Source of the DNA: CAYUJH01 sp964394585
Lineage (GTDB): Bacteria; Bacteroidota; Bacteroidia; Cytophagales; Flammeovirgaceae
Reading direction: 5' to 3'
Assembly: GCA_964394585.1 (NCBI GenBank)
Contig: CAYMYI010000059.1
Location: forward strand, 1 to 25,250
DNA length: 25,250 nt
Within the stretch, counting starts at the first letter, position 1; every line of letters begins with the position of its first letter. A program made the translations under genes and the position numbers. Positions 16,267 to 23,078 of this stretch are shown here, piece after piece. The notes beneath the pieces were generated by a model. It was not told where the DNA came from, made no database searches, and saw nothing but the letters and a program-made list of their open reading frames with translations.

Positions 16267-16488
16267 ATGAGCCACGATTTACAACAGCATCAGCAAACCA
16301 AGAAGTGGAAAAAAATTAGGCGGTATGCTAGCCTCACTATGATATTTGGCTTTGTGCTCATCGTTCTAAGCTATTTTTTTCTAAACGACTTTTACCAAAT
16401 ACTTGCTGTCTGGTTTTTTACAGTAATTGTACCCCATATTATTCATACATGGGCGAGCCGAAACCTCAAACGGCTTAAAGAATCGTAA
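16267..16488 (+). CDS. Small membrane protein with two transmembrane helices
   Basis: A 73-residue protein. A polar, Gln- and Lys-rich cytoplasmic start (SHDLQQHQQTKKWKKIRR) is followed by two hydrophobic segments (about 23-43 and 45-63) joined by a short turn (NDFYQ) and a basic end (RNLKRLKES). The positive-inside pattern puts both ends in the cytoplasm. The ATG at 16267 is preceded by an AGGAA Shine-Dalgarno-like stretch 3 bases away, unusual in this window. The family is unknown. A hairpin CGGTTT-tat-AAACCG (16529-16543) lies 41 bases after the stop but has no T-run. Confidence 0.7.
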   Translation: MSHDLQQHQQTKKWKKIRRYASLTMIFGFVLIVLSYFFLNDFYQILAVWFFTVIVPHIIHTWASRNLKRLKES

Positions 16489-16546
16489 ACAGTTGACTAG
16501 CTGCTGAGTTACTTTTTACAGAGCGATTCGGTTTTATAAACCGTGA

Positions 16547-16921
16547 TTGTTCGCTATTCATTACATAACTAGTTTACCTATATCGCATAAAGTTTCAAAA
16601 GCCTTCTGCGCTTTCGGTGACGAATGGCAAACACATATTATACTATCAAATGTGTACTTTCAAACACTTAAGTGCTTATATCGCCACGATAACGATACAA
16701 TTAGTATTCTTAAAGATACAAGACAATTACATGTACCGATGGATAGCAAGAAAAACAGTGTACACTCGAAATGGTCTACTCAAACGCAACTAGAACAACT
16801 TTTAGCCAATATTTTTCAATACTCTCCTGACATGCAAAAGCAAATTCTAAAAAAACTAGCCAATCACATGAAAGATACTACTCAGTGCGACGACATCTTG
16901 TTGATTGGCATCAAGCTATAA
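16547..16921 (+). pseudogene. Probable remnant of a SpoIIE-type PP2C phosphatase
   Basis: The open frame has no ATG near its start; it begins with a TTG directly after an in-frame TGA, and the first ATG that could serve is at 16739. The C-terminus QCDDILLIGIKL closely resembles the end of SpoIIE-family serine phosphatases (typically DDITLIG or DDILVIGI). Before it, QTQLEQLLANIFQYSPDMQK matches the helix that usually precedes that motif. Upstream, CLYRHDNDTISILKDTRQ could be the strand pair before the phosphatase core. The metal-binding segment that normally lies between (LxxGDxxxLxTDG) is absent, and the N-terminal part of the domain is missing. I read it as an internally deleted decayed gene, though a short translated protein from 16739 is possible. 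The match is by eye only. Confidence 0.42.
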
Positions 16922-16925
16922 AATT

Positions 16926-16961
16926 GTAGAGCCTAAAATACATCTGTATTTTAGGCTCTAC
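16926..16961 (-). terminator. Long perfect hairpin ending the ribosomal protein operon
   Basis: A 17-base perfect inverted repeat (16926-16942 with 16945-16961; effective stem 16 bp with an ATCT loop). On the minus strand it lies 26 bases past the rpsC stop and is followed by AATTTTATAG, a modest T-run. On the plus strand it follows the phosphatase remnant without a T-run. Probably it terminates the ribosomal transcript, perhaps in both directions. Confidence 0.75.
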
Positions 16962-16987
16962 TAAATCAAATCTTTACTCAAAAAGCA

Positions 16988-17728
16988 TTAGTTTTTTCTT
17001 TTTCTTCGCTCTCCCGCTCCTTTCTTACGCGGACCTGTACCTCTACTTCCTTCGCGTTTTGGTGTATTCGTCGCGGCATTTGGGCTTAAGTCGCGTTTCC
17101 CAAATACTTCGCCCTTGAAGATCCAAACTTTAATCCCTATTTTACCATACACTGTATGTGCCTCAGAGATTGCATAATCGATATCAGCACGAATTGTATG
17201 CAAAGGGATGCGCCCTTCTTTATACGTTTCTACCCGTGCCATCTCTGCTCCTCCTAAACGACCCGATACTTTAACTTTAATACCTTTTGCTCCAACACGC
17301 ATTGCATTAGAGATTGCCTGCTTCATTGCACGGCGATACGACACTCGATTAGCAAGTTGCTGTGCAATAGACTCGCCTACTAATTTAGCATCTAACTCAG
17401 GGCGCTTGATTTCAAAAATATTTATTTGAACATCTTTTCCGGTAAGCTTTTTAAGCTCTTCCTTAATTTTATCGACCTCTGCTCCACCTTTTCCGATTAC
17501 TACTCCGGGGCGCGCAGTATTGATGGTAAGTGTCAAGCGTTTTAAAGTCCGCTCAATAATTACGCGAGAAATTCCTGCTCGCGGGTTTGGTAAACGTGCT
17601 GCCACATATTTTCTAATTTGTTCATCTTCGATGAGTTTATCAGAAAAATCTTTTCCTCCATACCAGCTAGATTCCCATCCTCTTACAAAGCCTAAACGTA
17701 GACCTATTGGATTAACTTTTTGTCCCAT
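16988..17728 (-). CDS. rpsC: 30S ribosomal protein S3
   Basis: S3 sits at the mRNA entry site of the small subunit. It starts with MGQKVNPIGLRLG and has the KH-domain loop VVIGKGGAEVDKI (about 76-88). The C-terminal domain GRLGGAEMARVE, then EGRIPLHTIRADIDYA is intact. The 246 residues end in an extended basic tail (RKKGAGERRKRKN). It starts 3 bases after the rplV stop. It is the last gene of the cluster here: rplP, rpmC and rpsQ, which normally follow, are missing and a hairpin closes the transcript. Confidence 0.98.
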   Translation of the reverse strand: MGQKVNPIGLRLGFVRGWESSWYGGKDFSDKLIEDEQIRKYVAARLPNPRAGISRVIIERTLKRLTLTINTARPGVVIGKGGAEVDKIKEELKKLTGKDVQINIFEIKRPELDAKLVGESIAQQLANRVSYRRAMKQAISNAMRVGAKGIKVKVSGRLGGAEMARVETYKEGRIPLHTIRADIDYAISEAHTVYGKIGIKVWIFKGEVFGKRDLSPNAATNTPKREGSRGTGPRKKGAGERRKRKN

Positions 17729-17731
17729 GAA

Positions 17732-18142
17732 TTATGATTCGTTTTGAGTGTCTGTATTTGATTCTTCTTCTTGCAAGGGCTCACTTACTAAGCTATCAAT
17801 GTTCAAGGCATCAACTACTAAAGTTACATGATTAGAGCGCTTACGAATGCGATGTGCACGCCCTTGAGGTGCAGGACGAAAACGCTTCAAGGTACGCCCT
17901 TCCGTAACATATACTTCTTTCACGAAAAGATTAGCATCTTCAATAGAAACATCTTCATTTTTTTGCTCCCAATTAGATACTGCCGAAAGAAGTAGCTTTT
18001 CAATCACAGGAGAACCTGCTTTCGACTGAAAGCGAAGAATATTCAAAGCTGTATTAACATCTTTCCCACGAATCGTATCGACTACTAAGCGCATTTTGCG
18101 TGGCGCTATTGGCGAATTTTTCAGTTTTGCTATCGCTTCCAT
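17732..18142 (-). CDS. rplV: 50S ribosomal protein L22
   Basis: L22 binds 23S rRNA and its loop lines the exit tunnel. The 136 residues include the N-terminal KNSPIAPRKMRLVVDTIRGK and the conserved loop-containing end RFRPAPQGRAHRIRKRSNHVTLVV. About 20 acidic, polar residues (SEPLQEEESNTDTQNES) follow the conserved core as a C-terminal tail. Its ATG overlaps the rpsS stop by one base, indicating translational coupling. Confidence 0.98.
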   Translation of the reverse strand: MEAIAKLKNSPIAPRKMRLVVDTIRGKDVNTALNILRFQSKAGSPVIEKLLLSAVSNWEQKNEDVSIEDANLFVKEVYVTEGRTLKRFRPAPQGRAHRIRKRSNHVTLVVDALNIDSLVSEPLQEEESNTDTQNES

Positions 18143-18420
18143 TATTTCTTTCCTTTATCTTTTTTAGCAATATGACCTCTAAAATTACGCGTAGGGGCAA
18201 ACTCACCTAGCTTATGCCCTACCATGTTTTCCGTAACATATACCGGGATGAACTTATTTCCGTTATGTACTGCAAAGGTATGCCCTATAAAATCAGGAGA
18301 AATCATGGAGCGTCTTGACCATGTTTTTATGACCGTTTTTTTTCCAGAATCATTCATCTTATCAACTTTCTTCTCTAAGCGAAAGTCAATATATGGTCCT
18401 TTTTTCAGTGATCTAGCCAT
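18142..18420 (-). CDS. rpsS: 30S ribosomal protein S19
   Basis: S19 lies in the head of the small subunit and contacts S13 and tRNA. The 92 residues show the canonical MARSLKKGPYID start, the conserved SRRSMISPDFIGHTFAVHNG and the GHKLGEFAPTRNFRGH signature. It overlaps rplB and rplV by one base on each side, so the three are translationally coupled. Confidence 0.98.
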   Translation of the reverse strand: MARSLKKGPYIDFRLEKKVDKMNDSGKKTVIKTWSRRSMISPDFIGHTFAVHNGNKFIPVYVTENMVGHKLGEFAPTRNFRGHIAKKDKGKK

Positions 18421-19250
18421 TATTTCTTACTTTTTCTTCTGCTAATGATTAAACGATTAGAGTACTTGTTCTTATTACGGGTTTTCTGTCCTTTTGCGTA
18501 CAACCCGTTACGAGACCTTGGATGTCCGCCTGAAGAACGTCCTTCACCACCTCCCATAGGGTGATCCACAGGGTTCATGGCTACACCACGTGTGCGAGGG
18601 CGCTTACCTAACCAGCGGCTGCGTCCTGCTTTTCCTAAGCGAACATTCATATGATCGCCGTTCGAAACAGTACCTACCGTTGCATAACAAGTCGAAAGTA
18701 CCATTCGTGTTTCGCCTGAGGGTAATTTCAATGATGCATACTTGCCAGAACGCCCTAACAATTGCGCATAAGCACCCGCACTACGTACCATGCTGCCACC
18801 TTGACCGGGGCGAACCTCTACATTATGTACAATAGTACCCACTGGAATTGAGCCGAGTGGAAGAGCATTGCCTACATCGGGAGTAACGTCGGGTCCTGAA
18901 ACCACCTGTTGCCCTACTTGTAATCCTTCAGGAGCTAGCATGTAAGCTTTAACCCCATCTACGTAATAAAGCAGTGCAATACGAGCTGTACGGTTTGGAT
19001 CGTACTCGATAGCTTTTACAACAGCCGGAATGCCATGGCGTTGCCGTTTAAAATCAATAACGCGATATTTCTTTTTATGACCGCCACCAATATATCGCAT
19101 GGTCATCTTACCTGTGTGGTTTCTACCTCCCGAACGAGTTTTTGGTACTAATAAAGATTTCTCCGGGGTTGATTTAGTGATTTCATCAAACGTTGGAGCT
19201 ATTCTATAGCGCGTACCGGGGGTAATTGGCCTTAATTTTTTAACACCCAT
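18420..19250 (-). CDS. rplB: 50S ribosomal protein L2
   Basis: L2 is a core large-subunit protein needed for subunit joining and peptidyl transfer. The 276 residues include HTGKMTMRYIGGGHKKKYR and the conserved MNPVDHPMGGGEGRSSGGHP, whose histidine lies near the peptidyl transferase centre. The start MGVKKLRPITPGTRYR at 19250 is standard. The 106-base gap from rplW is far longer than usual for this operon and holds two inverted repeats. Confidence 0.98.
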   Translation of the reverse strand: MGVKKLRPITPGTRYRIAPTFDEITKSTPEKSLLVPKTRSGGRNHTGKMTMRYIGGGHKKKYRVIDFKRQRHGIPAVVKAIEYDPNRTARIALLYYVDGVKAYMLAPEGLQVGQQVVSGPDVTPDVGNALPLGSIPVGTIVHNVEVRPGQGGSMVRSAGAYAQLLGRSGKYASLKLPSGETRMVLSTCYATVGTVSNGDHMNVRLGKAGRSRWLGKRPRTRGVAMNPVDHPMGGGEGRSSGGHPRSRNGLYAKGQKTRNKNKYSNRLIISRRKSKK

Positions 19251-19265
19251 TGTAAAATTTGTTGT

Positions 19266-19348
19266 TCTGTTTGTTTCTCGGATAAACAGAGGTTCCTTAA
19301 TTGATTAATCTGTGATATTAAGTCAAATAGCTAGTAATCACTAGCTAT
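19266..19348 (-). promoter_or_regulatory. rplW-rplB spacer with two inverted repeats
   Basis: The spacer carries ATAGCTAGT-aatc-ACTAGCTAT (19327-19348, 9-bp stem, 4-base loop) right after the rplW stop, and TCTGTTT/AAACAGA (19266-19272/19284-19290) nearer rplB. Neither is followed by a T-run on the minus strand, so they are not classical terminators. No TAnnTTTG box was found between them. A processing, pausing or protein-binding site is possible. Confidence 0.5.
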
Positions 19349-19356
19349 CGATTTTA

Positions 19357-19650
19357 CTATTCTTCTGTGCCTTCGTAAATATCAATCATTTCGCCTTCAG
19401 CCAATGTTACGTAGGCTTTTTTGAATGAGCGACTGCTTCCTTCAATCAAACCGGCTTTTGTAAAACGAGTTTTTGATTTCCCAGCAACATTTACTGTACG
19501 AACGCTCTCCACATTTACTCCGTACACACTTTCGATTGTGTTCTTAATTTGAATCTTGTTTGCCTTTCTGTTTACTTCAAACACAAAGACACTCTCTTCG
19601 TTACCTTCTGTGGCTTTTTCTGTAATAATTGGTCTCAATAATACTTGCAT
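19357..19650 (-). CDS. rplW: 50S ribosomal protein L23
   Basis: L23 sits at the tunnel exit and docks trigger factor and SRP. The 97 residues contain LLRPIITEKAT near the start and the conserved FEVNRKANKIQIKNTIESVYG. It lies 12 bases after rplD. The C-terminus is acidic (EMIDIYEGTEE). Confidence 0.97.
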   Translation of the reverse strand: MQVLLRPIITEKATEGNEESVFVFEVNRKANKIQIKNTIESVYGVNVESVRTVNVAGKSKTRFTKAGLIEGSSRSFKKAYVTLAEGEMIDIYEGTEE

Positions 19651-19662
19651 CGCTAGGGAAAC

Positions 19663-20283
19663 TTAAAAGGTTGAAAAATTCTCTACAGTACCCTCACATA
19701 CAATTAATGTATCTGCATGAAGAATATCATAGGTATTCAGAGAGTCTACAGTAACTACTTTGGTTTTTGGCAAGTTACGAGATGATAAATACACGTTATC
19801 ATCTTTGGTTGGTAACACCAAAAGTGTTTTATTTCCTGCCAATTCAAGATTTTTAAGAAGCGTAGCATACTCCTTAGTCTGCGGCTTTTCAAACGAAAAG
19901 TTTTCTAAAATTAACAACTTAGAGTCTGTTGCTTTATAAGCGAGTGCCGAGCGGCGAGCTAGCTGTTTAAGCTTCTTATTCAACTTGAAACTATAACTGC
20001 GCGGCTGTGGTCCAAAAACGCGACCCCCACCTCTAAAAATAGGCGATTTGATACTGCCTGCACGAGCTGTGCCAGTGCCTTTCTGCTTTTTCAGTTTGCG
20101 GGTCGAACCAGATATTTCAGCTCTTTCTTTCGACTTGTGCGTACCCTGACGTTGATTTGCCAAATATTGCTTAACATCGAGATAGATGGCGTGGTCGTTA
20201 GGAGTAATTCCAAAAACGTTGTCGGGCAAACTTACTGTTTTGCCAGTTTCGCTGCCGCTTGTATTGATAACGGGTAATTCCAT
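19663..20283 (-). CDS. rplD: 50S ribosomal protein L4
   Basis: L4 binds 23S rRNA and its long loop reaches the exit tunnel; in enterobacteria it also represses the S10 operon. The product is 206 residues from the ATG at 20281-20283 (MELPVINTSGSETGKTV). The frame extends six codons to a TTG at 20301 overlapping rplC, but the ATG, 7 bases after the rplC stop, gives the standard L4 start. The loop sequence KKQKGTGTARAGSIKSPIF (about residues 67-85), then GGGRVFGPQPRSYSFKLN, is the conserved tunnel extension. Confidence 0.97.
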   Translation of the reverse strand: MELPVINTSGSETGKTVSLPDNVFGITPNDHAIYLDVKQYLANQRQGTHKSKERAEISGSTRKLKKQKGTGTARAGSIKSPIFRGGGRVFGPQPRSYSFKLNKKLKQLARRSALAYKATDSKLLILENFSFEKPQTKEYATLLKNLELAGNKTLLVLPTKDDNVYLSSRNLPKTKVVTVDSLNTYDILHADTLIVCEGTVENFSTF

Positions 20284-20290
20284 GACAGTT

Positions 20291-20908
20291 TTACTTTTCA
20301 ATAATTACATATGAATTCTTTGCGCCCGGTACTGAACCGCTTACTAGAAGTAAGTTTTTCTCCGGATATATACGTAGCACCTTTAGGTTTTCAATCTTAA
20401 CTTTATCATTACCGGTGCGCCCTGCCATTTTAAGCCCCTTGAAAACACGAGCAGGATAAGAACAGGCTCCAATAGAACCCGGGTGACGCAAACGGTTATG
20501 CTGACCGTGCGTTGACTGACCTACCCCTCCGAAGTTATGGCGCTTAACAACTCCTTGAAAGCCTTTCCCTTTACTAATTCCTGAAATATCTACGAACTCT
20601 CCTTCTGCAAACACATCGGCTACATTGAGTGTATCTCCTAGATTAACCTCATTGAAGTCTTTAAACTCTACTACTTTTCGCTTAGGAGTAGTGTTCGCTT
20701 TCTTAAAATGGCCTTGCAACGCATTTGGAGTATTTTTCTCTTTTGCGTCGTCGAAAGCTAATTGAACGGATGTGTACCCGTCTTTTTCCTCAGTTTTCAA
20801 CTGCGTCACTACGCAGTTTCCTGTTTGAATGAGGGTTGCAGCAACGCTTTTACCGTTCTCATCAAACACACTGGTCATTCCTATTTTCTTTCCTATTAAT
20901 CCTGGCAT
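20291..20908 (-). CDS. rplC: 50S ribosomal protein L3
   Basis: L3 organises the peptidyl transferase region of the large subunit. The 205 residues start with MPGLIGKKIGMTSVFDENG and contain the conserved GISKGKGFQGVVKRHNFGG and STHGQHNRLRHPGSIGACSYP loop. Here it is the first gene of the ribosomal transcript: no rpsJ precedes it, a divergent unrelated gene begins 134 bases away, and a consensus promoter lies in between. Confidence 0.98.
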   Translation of the reverse strand: MPGLIGKKIGMTSVFDENGKSVAATLIQTGNCVVTQLKTEEKDGYTSVQLAFDDAKEKNTPNALQGHFKKANTTPKRKVVEFKDFNEVNLGDTLNVADVFAEGEFVDISGISKGKGFQGVVKRHNFGGVGQSTHGQHNRLRHPGSIGACSYPARVFKGLKMAGRTGNDKVKIENLKVLRIYPEKNLLLVSGSVPGAKNSYVIIEK

Positions 20909-20992
20909 GGCTCGTCGTATTACTCAAGTATAAACGTTTAATTTTCAAAGAATAAAAGACATACGTTGCCCTTTAATTCTTTAAAAGGAGTG

Positions 20993-21023
20993 CAAAAGTA
21001 GGAATATAAAATTACTTCACAAA
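20993..21023 (-). promoter_or_regulatory. Promoter of the rplC-rpsC operon (TTTG-N19-TACTTTTG)
   Basis: On the minus strand TTTG (complement of 21020-21023) is followed after exactly 19 bases by TACTTTTG (complement of 20993-21000), a textbook Bacteroidota promoter. The leader before the rplC ATG would be about 80 bases and contains the inverted repeat AAAGAAT/ATTCTTT (20947-20953 with 20976-20982), a possible structure for autoregulation. Confidence 0.75.
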
Positions 21024-21042
21024 CCTCTCACTGAAATTTTAT

Positions 21043-22119
21043 ATGCAGAAAATCAACATTTTACTTCAACGATTAGCGGAGTATCAAGAAAACCCTTCCC
21101 ATTCTTTACCAAAAGGCGTTTTTCCATCCATACGATATTATGAAGGCTGGCGCTACCAGCGCGCCGATCAAACACTTTTTTTTTCTTCGTTAATTGTTGT
21201 GATTCTAAAGCAACTCCAAGCGCCAATGTGGGATAATCAAATCGTTGAACTTGCTGATAAAATCATACATACTGCTTACAAAAGTTTTCATAAGTATCAA
21301 AACAAAGCAGGAGGCATTACTTATAACTTTTGGGAAGAACATCCAAAGCAAGCCTTCCCTAACAGTTGGTTGTTATTCAAAAACCCACATTTCTATATTC
21401 CTGATGATTTGGATGATACCGCTTTAGCCTTCATGGCAAAACCACATGATTTGCCTGCAGTATACGGGCTAAAACGAAGAGCATATCTCCACGTGAATAC
21501 AATCAGAAAAACTGTAAAACATCCTCCTAAAGCCTTACAGGGCTATCGTACCTATACCACCTGGTCGGGGCTGCACATGTATTATGAGTTTGATGTATGT
21601 GTACTCTGTAATATTTTATGTTGCTTTCGAAGTTATGGTTTACCTAAAGACCATTGCGATTTAGAAGCAATAGCTTTGATTGAACATGTACTGCTTAAAA
21701 ATTGGCATATTTCGAATCCGTACGCTGTATCGCATCATTATCCGACTACCCCTTCCATTCTCTATCATGTCGCAAAGCTGGCTTCTTACGACACACAATT
21801 TGCCATAAAGTGGCGCACTAAGTTGGCAAACGATATTCGAGCCCAAATATGTGCAAATCGAGTTTCGATGCGCGAGCTACTATTAAGCAATGCTTTAATG
21901 AAGTTGGGAGAAAGTGCCCCTAACTTTAAACTTCCTAATCCTAAAGAACGCTTTAGCCATTTTATTATCGGGCTGATGACGGCTTATCAAAACCCTTTAG
22001 CGCATTGGATTGCCGCAAAACGTTTCACATGGCTACACTATCACTGCGAAGCCTATAATGTGGCGTTGCTTATTGAGCACCTGATACTAAAAAGCCAGGT
22101 CTCACTGGGTGAAACCTGA
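21043..22119 (+). CDS. Unknown protein with a DLDDTA motif, possibly an alpha-toroid/terpene-cyclase-like fold
   Basis: A 358-residue cytoplasmic protein, no signal peptide, rich in helices, His, Tyr and Trp. At 118-127 it reads YIPDDLDDTA; DxDDTA is the acid motif of class II terpene cyclases such as squalene-hopene cyclase, where the middle Asp protonates the substrate. Other notable stretches are GGITYNFW (90-97), TYTTWSGLHMYYEFDVCVLCN (170-190, with Cys186 and Cys189) and SHHYPTTPSILYHVAKL (230-246). At 358 residues it is about the size of one cyclase barrel, not the two-barrel hopene cyclases. QW repeats are not obvious. The motif could also be structural in a non-catalytic alpha/alpha protein. 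It stands alone, divergent from the ribosomal operon, with a terminator overlapping its stop. Confidence 0.72.
   Translation: MQKINILLQRLAEYQENPSHSLPKGVFPSIRYYEGWRYQRADQTLFFSSLIVVILKQLQAPMWDNQIVELADKIIHTAYKSFHKYQNKAGGITYNFWEEHPKQAFPNSWLLFKNPHFYIPDDLDDTALAFMAKPHDLPAVYGLKRRAYLHVNTIRKTVKHPPKALQGYRTYTTWSGLHMYYEFDVCVLCNILCCFRSYGLPKDHCDLEAIALIEHVLLKNWHISNPYAVSHHYPTTPSILYHVAKLASYDTQFAIKWRTKLANDIRAQICANRVSMRELLLSNALMKLGESAPNFKLPNPKERFSHFIIGLMTAYQNPLAHWIAAKRFTWLHYHCEAYNVALLIEHLILKSQVSLGET
22091..22118 (-). terminator. Bidirectional terminator overlapping the stop of the DLDDTA gene
   Basis: CAGGTCTCAC (22096-22105) pairs with GTGAAACCTG (22109-22118) with one mismatch around TGG. On the minus strand it is followed by GCTTTTTAG, a good T-run, and would stop the TIGR02757 gene, which ends at 22223. 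On the plus strand it is followed by ACTTACTTATTTTC. A weaker hairpin AAATCCCT/AGGGAATTT lies at 22192-22215. Confidence 0.65.
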
Positions 22120-22222
22120 CTTACTTATTTTCATAGCTGGCTAAATGGTAGATTTAATTCATACAAATATCACGTATTCTACATATTATGTAAATCCCTT
22201 AGTTTTAGGGAATTTGTGTCTG

Positions 22223-23011
22223 CTATGTTGCAAACCCCTCGAGGCCAAGCCCGAAAAGGGCGTAGTCGTACTTCACGGGATCCACAGGATCTAGAGTTCT
22301 CAGAGCATCGGTAAGCTCGGTTGCAGCTTGCCAATCGGTGGGTTTTCGTGTAAGTAGCCGCAGTTTTTTGGCTACTCGCTCTACGTGCAAATCCAAGGGG
22401 CAAACGAGTTGCTCAGGGCGTAGCGCATGCCATATGCCAAAATCGACGCCTGCTTTATCGCGGCGTACCATCCATCGCAAAAACATATTAAGCCGTTTAC
22501 AAGCCGATTTACGCTGAGGTGTGGCGATGTGCTTGCGCGTACGGATAGGTGCATCGGGCAAACTAAAAAAGTAATGGTGGAAACGTGTTAAAGCTATTTC
22601 TACAGTTGGCATGTCGGAAACTCCCCCCTCAGTAAAAGCACTTTCTAAACTATCGTATTGGCGGTAGTGCTGTTGTAAGAACTCTAAGAAATACAGTGTA
22701 TCGGTAGTATTAAACGTTCTATGCTTGAAGTTGAGAAACTTCTTCCGTTCGTTTTCCGAATGGTTTTTGATAAAATCGTGTGGGCTATTTCCCATAAGAT
22801 GCATCAGCATTTGCCCTTTTTGTATGATGGTTTTCCGTTGCCCCCATGCTAACATGGCTACCCAAAAGCCAGCTATTTCGATATCTTGTTTTTTCGTAAA
22901 CTGATGGGGTATGCTAATGGGGTCATCTTCTATAAAATCGGGGTGGTTGAACTGCTCGAACTTTTCTTCCAATAAATCGGCTATGGCAGCATCAATTCTT
23001 TGAGACATCAT
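22223..23011 (-). CDS. TIGR02757 (DUF2400) family protein
   Basis: A 262-residue cytoplasmic protein. The segments IEIAGFWVAMLAWGQRKTIIQKG (about 44-66), SACKRLNMFLRWMVRRDKAGVDFGIW (about 169-194) and LVCPLDLHVERVAKKLRLL (about 202-220) fit the TIGR02757 family, found in Bacteroidota and some other phyla. The helical plan and the CPLDLH motif recall the helix-hairpin-helix DNA glycosylase fold, but I know of no assigned activity. Two ATG codons in tandem (MMSQRID) leave the start uncertain by one residue. A -7 box lies about 56 bases upstream, just past the stop of the preceding membrane-protein gene, so it probably has its own promoter. Confidence 0.88.
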   Translation of the reverse strand: MMSQRIDAAIADLLEEKFEQFNHPDFIEDDPISIPHQFTKKQDIEIAGFWVAMLAWGQRKTIIQKGQMLMHLMGNSPHDFIKNHSENERKKFLNFKHRTFNTTDTLYFLEFLQQHYRQYDSLESAFTEGGVSDMPTVEIALTRFHHYFFSLPDAPIRTRKHIATPQRKSACKRLNMFLRWMVRRDKAGVDFGIWHALRPEQLVCPLDLHVERVAKKLRLLTRKPTDWQAATELTDALRTLDPVDPVKYDYALFGLGLEGFAT

Positions 23012-23066
23012 TAAAAAACTATTTGTGGCGCATAAGCTTTCTTACTTGTTCGAAGGAAAGCGGCTA

Positions 23067-23074
23067 CAAACATA
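23067..23074 (-). promoter_or_regulatory. Candidate -7 box of the TIGR02757 gene
   Basis: The minus strand reads TATGTTTG, a full match to TAnnTTTG, in the 67-base gap after the membrane-protein gene. A TTTG lies 14 bases further upstream, closer than ideal. The leader would be about 50 bases. Confidence 0.45.
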
Positions 23075-23078
23075 CAGG

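Noticed and set aside
16529..16543. CGGTTT-tat-AAACCG hairpin as a terminator of the 73-residue gene
   Set aside because: Only 6 bp and not followed by a T-run in either direction.
19251..19356. Secondary promoter in the rplW-rplB gap
   Set aside because: TATTTG near the first hairpin does not fit TAnnTTTG and no -33 TTTG lies at the right distance.
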